A stretch of 64,000 bases of DNA from Gemmatimonadaceae bacterium (GTDB lineage Bacteria; Gemmatimonadota; Gemmatimonadetes; Gemmatimonadales; Gemmatimonadaceae). The translations under genes were made by a program, and so were the position numbers. The DNA lies in the NCBI GenBank assembly GCA_016720905.1, contig JADKJT010000029.1, positions 406,006-470,005 on the forward strand. The letters are read 5' to 3'. Each line of letters begins with the position of its first letter. The first letter of the stretch is position 1. The notes under the pieces were generated by a model. It was not told the origin of the DNA. It made no database searches and saw only the letters and a list, made by a program, of their open reading frames with translations. Positions 62,419 to 64,000 of the stretch are shown piece by piece.

Positions 62419-63660
62419 TCACACCTCGCTTCGACGAGGGCCTGGCATGAGCGTCTGCATGACGCCCGGGATGGCCTGCGCCACCAGATCGAGCGCCTGC
62501 TGGTCGTGCGCGACGGCGCCGAACTGGTACGCGCCGCGTTTCAGGAGCACCCCCGCATGCGCCGCGGCCGCAACGAGTGCATCCAGCGATTCGCTCACGT
62601 CAGCCGCCAATCGCCACATCGCGGGCGGACCATCCACCCGCACGCCCACCCACGGCGATTCGTCCAGGGCCGCGCCAACCATGGCCTGCAGCATGCCGCC
62701 GGCGTGAGCCATGCGCAGCGGTACATCAACCCGATCGTGCCAGGTGCATACCGCCTGCGCTGCGGCCAATCCACTCGAATCGGTGGCCGCCGTGGACGAG
62801 ATCCACGTGCTCGACGCGTGTTCCATGATACCGGAGCGGCCGACCACGGCCGCGAGCGGAAATCCGTTGGCCATCGCCTTCCCCAGCGTCGTGAGGTCAG
62901 GAATGACCCCCAGCAGTTCCTGCACACCACCGGTGCGGATGCGGAAAGCCGTCTTGATCTCGTCGAACACCAGCACGGCGCCGAACCGGTCGCACGCGGT
63001 TCTCGCCGCCGTCAACCACGCGACTGGCGCAATATCATGGACCAGTGGTTCGACGATCAGCGCCGCGAGTCCGGCCCCCTGTTGTGCCACCGCCGCTTCC
63101 AGCGCCGGCACGTCGCCAAACGGCACCCACGAGATATCGGCCTTCACGGCGTCGGGGACGCCGAGGGCATCGCTGCACCAGTCCAGCCATCCGAAATACC
63201 CGCAGGCGATGACGTGCGTGCGTCCGGTGGCGGCCCGCGCGATGCGAATGGCCGCCGCCGTCGCTTCCGCGCCGGTGCGCAGAAATCGTACCTGCTCGGC
63301 GCAGGGGATCAGCTCGACGAGGCGTTCCGCCACTTCGACCTCGAGCCGGTGCGGCAACGCCGCCACATTGCCGGCCGCTATCGTTGACTGTACCGCCCGC
63401 GTCACCGCCGTATCGGCGTATCCAATACCGACGGCACCCAGCGCCATGGTGCAGTCCACGAATCGTCGACCGTCCGGCGTCCAGACCAGACAGCCTTCCG
63501 CCCGCTCGAAGTGCGTGGGCAACGCGGCATCATGGGCGCGGCTGCCGTACAACGCGTCCGGTCGCTTGCTCCCCGTGGACGTTCCACCCGGAATGACATC
63601 GGACGCGCGCGTCCGCCAATCTGAGCCGTCCCCACCGGTGAACGGAATGGCGAATGTCAC
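62419..63660 (-). CDS. Class III PLP enzyme, glutamate-1-semialdehyde aminomutase-like
   Basis: The 413-residue fold-type I PLP enzyme has VIPGGTSTGSKRPDALYG at the start and MALGAVGIGYADTAVTRAV, the GSA-aminomutase-like N-terminus. It also has LVFDEIKTAFR (cofactor Asp) and TTLGKAMANGFPLAAVVG (PLP Lys). It may be a GSA aminomutase paralogue or an aminotransferase for an amino sugar or keto acid. The adjacent amidohydrolases suggest a catabolic or modification role rather than haem synthesis. It overlaps the methyltransferase gene by four bases. Confidence 0.85.
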   Translation of the reverse strand: MTFAIPFTGGDGSDWRTRASDVIPGGTSTGSKRPDALYGSRAHDAALPTHFERAEGCLVWTPDGRRFVDCTMALGAVGIGYADTAVTRAVQSTIAAGNVAALPHRLEVEVAERLVELIPCAEQVRFLRTGAEATAAAIRIARAATGRTHVIACGYFGWLDWCSDALGVPDAVKADISWVPFGDVPALEAAVAQQGAGLAALIVEPLVHDIAPVAWLTAARTACDRFGAVLVFDEIKTAFRIRTGGVQELLGVIPDLTTLGKAMANGFPLAAVVGRSGIMEHASSTWISSTAATDSSGLAAAQAVCTWHDRVDVPLRMAHAGGMLQAMVGAALDESPWVGVRVDGPPAMWRLAADVSESLDALVAAAAHAGVLLKRGAYQFGAVAHDQQALDLVAQAIPGVMQTLMPGPRRSEV

Positions 63661-64000
63661 GCGCGAGGCTCCTGATCCGGCAACGCCGAGACCCCGGCCA
63701 GCGCGGTCGCCACGGCGCGGCGCGACTCACGCTCGATGGTGCGCAGCACTTCGATGGCGGCGGTGCGCACCAGCAACAACTCGCGCGCATCGGGCGCGGC
63801 CCGAAAGATCAACGAGCGCACGCTTCGCATGATCAGTTCGGGATTGCGTGTCTTGAAGTACGCGATGGCATTGAGTGCCTCGGTCGCATCGGCAAACGTC
63901 TGTTCATACTCCTGCATGGTGGGTGTACCGGCCGCATGCTTCGGACCGCCAAGACGCTTTGTGACGTCACCGGCTTGCAGATGCAACTCGTACAGCGCCA
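63657..64000 (-). CDS. RNA methyltransferase (SpoU/TrmJ-like) C-terminus, cut by window edge
   Basis: About 114 C-terminal residues are visible, reading ALYELHLQAGDVTKRLGGPK, then a helical tail (YFKTRNPELIMRSVRSLIFR, ELLLVRTAAIEVLRTIER). This tail resembles that of TrmJ/SpoU-type tRNA and rRNA methyltransferases, whose helices dimerise the enzyme. The gene starts beyond the right edge; a TTG at 63986 is not a credible start. It ends inside the aminotransferase start (ATGA overlap). Confidence 0.7.
   Translation of the reverse strand, partial: ALYELHLQAGDVTKRLGGPKHAAGTPTMQEYEQTFADATEALNAIAYFKTRNPELIMRSVRSLIFRAAPDARELLLVRTAAIEVLRTIERESRRAVATALAGVSALPDQEPRA

Overview
The window is high-GC, gene-dense bacterial chromosome with no prophage, insertion sequence, CRISPR array or rRNA. 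The best taxonomic guess is Gemmatimonadota (Gemmatimonadaceae-like). The supporting signs are an Alternative Complex III (act) operon in place of a bc1 complex, many exported and lipidated proteins of unknown function, a 6-bladed beta-propeller protein, a TonB/ExbB/ExbD cluster and a myo-inositol phosphate synthase. No rRNA is present to confirm this. Both edge genes run off the window.

Layout. 1-5.7 kb (minus strand): a WbpD/WlbB-like sugar N-acetyltransferase, carB, and the GDP-6-deoxy-mannose pair rmd and gmd. 5.8-9.5 kb (minus): the ribosomal alpha operon rpmJ-rpsM-rpsK-rpsD-rpoA-rplQ, extended by rpmB, with a heptanucleotide tandem repeat between rpsD and rpoA. 9.5-14.3 kb (minus): pyrF, pyrD, a helical-repeat lipoprotein, a cell-wall amidase and smpB, followed by a plus-strand tRNA-Leu. 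14.6-27 kb (minus): a 177-residue protein of unknown function, an Rrf2 regulator, aspA, a lipoprotein, an MBL-fold hydrolase, trxB, an unknown Cys-motif Rossmann protein, a pteridine-reductase-like SDR, a PHP phosphoesterase, a dihydrolipoyl acyltransferase, and an ino1/CDP-alcohol phosphotransferase pair that suggests phosphatidylinositol synthesis.

27.1-36.7 kb holds a peptidoglycan amino-sugar scavenging locus: namZ on the minus strand, divergent from nagZ-amiE, then an A-type Fe-S carrier, a NagB-PIG-L fusion, an SSS symporter and a BadF-type amino-sugar kinase. This matches the Bacillus namZ-nagZ-amiE cluster, with a possible fused substitute for NagA. 36.7-40.9 kb: an alkylglycerol-monooxygenase-like enzyme and two transporters. 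41-45.4 kb: TonB-like, ExbD, ExbD, ExbB, TonB-like, TonB-like. 45.4-50.5 kb: two two-component systems, a PhoBR-like pair and an NtrBC-like pair whose regulator has degenerate sigma-54 motifs. 50.5-52.6 kb: a peroxiredoxin, a beta-propeller protein and tRNA-Ala. 52.6-60.5 kb: the act operon actABCDEF. 60.7-64 kb: two amidohydrolase-family proteins, an aminomutase-like PLP enzyme and an RNA methyltransferase fragment, all tightly coupled.

Three conserved genes (a response regulator, actC and actB) are each broken by what looks like one missing or extra nucleotide. Sequencing or assembly indels are the most likely cause, and other disruptions here should be read with that in mind. Starts were often reassigned to internal ATG or GTG codons that give GTGA, ATGA or TGATG overlaps, which are very common in this genome.
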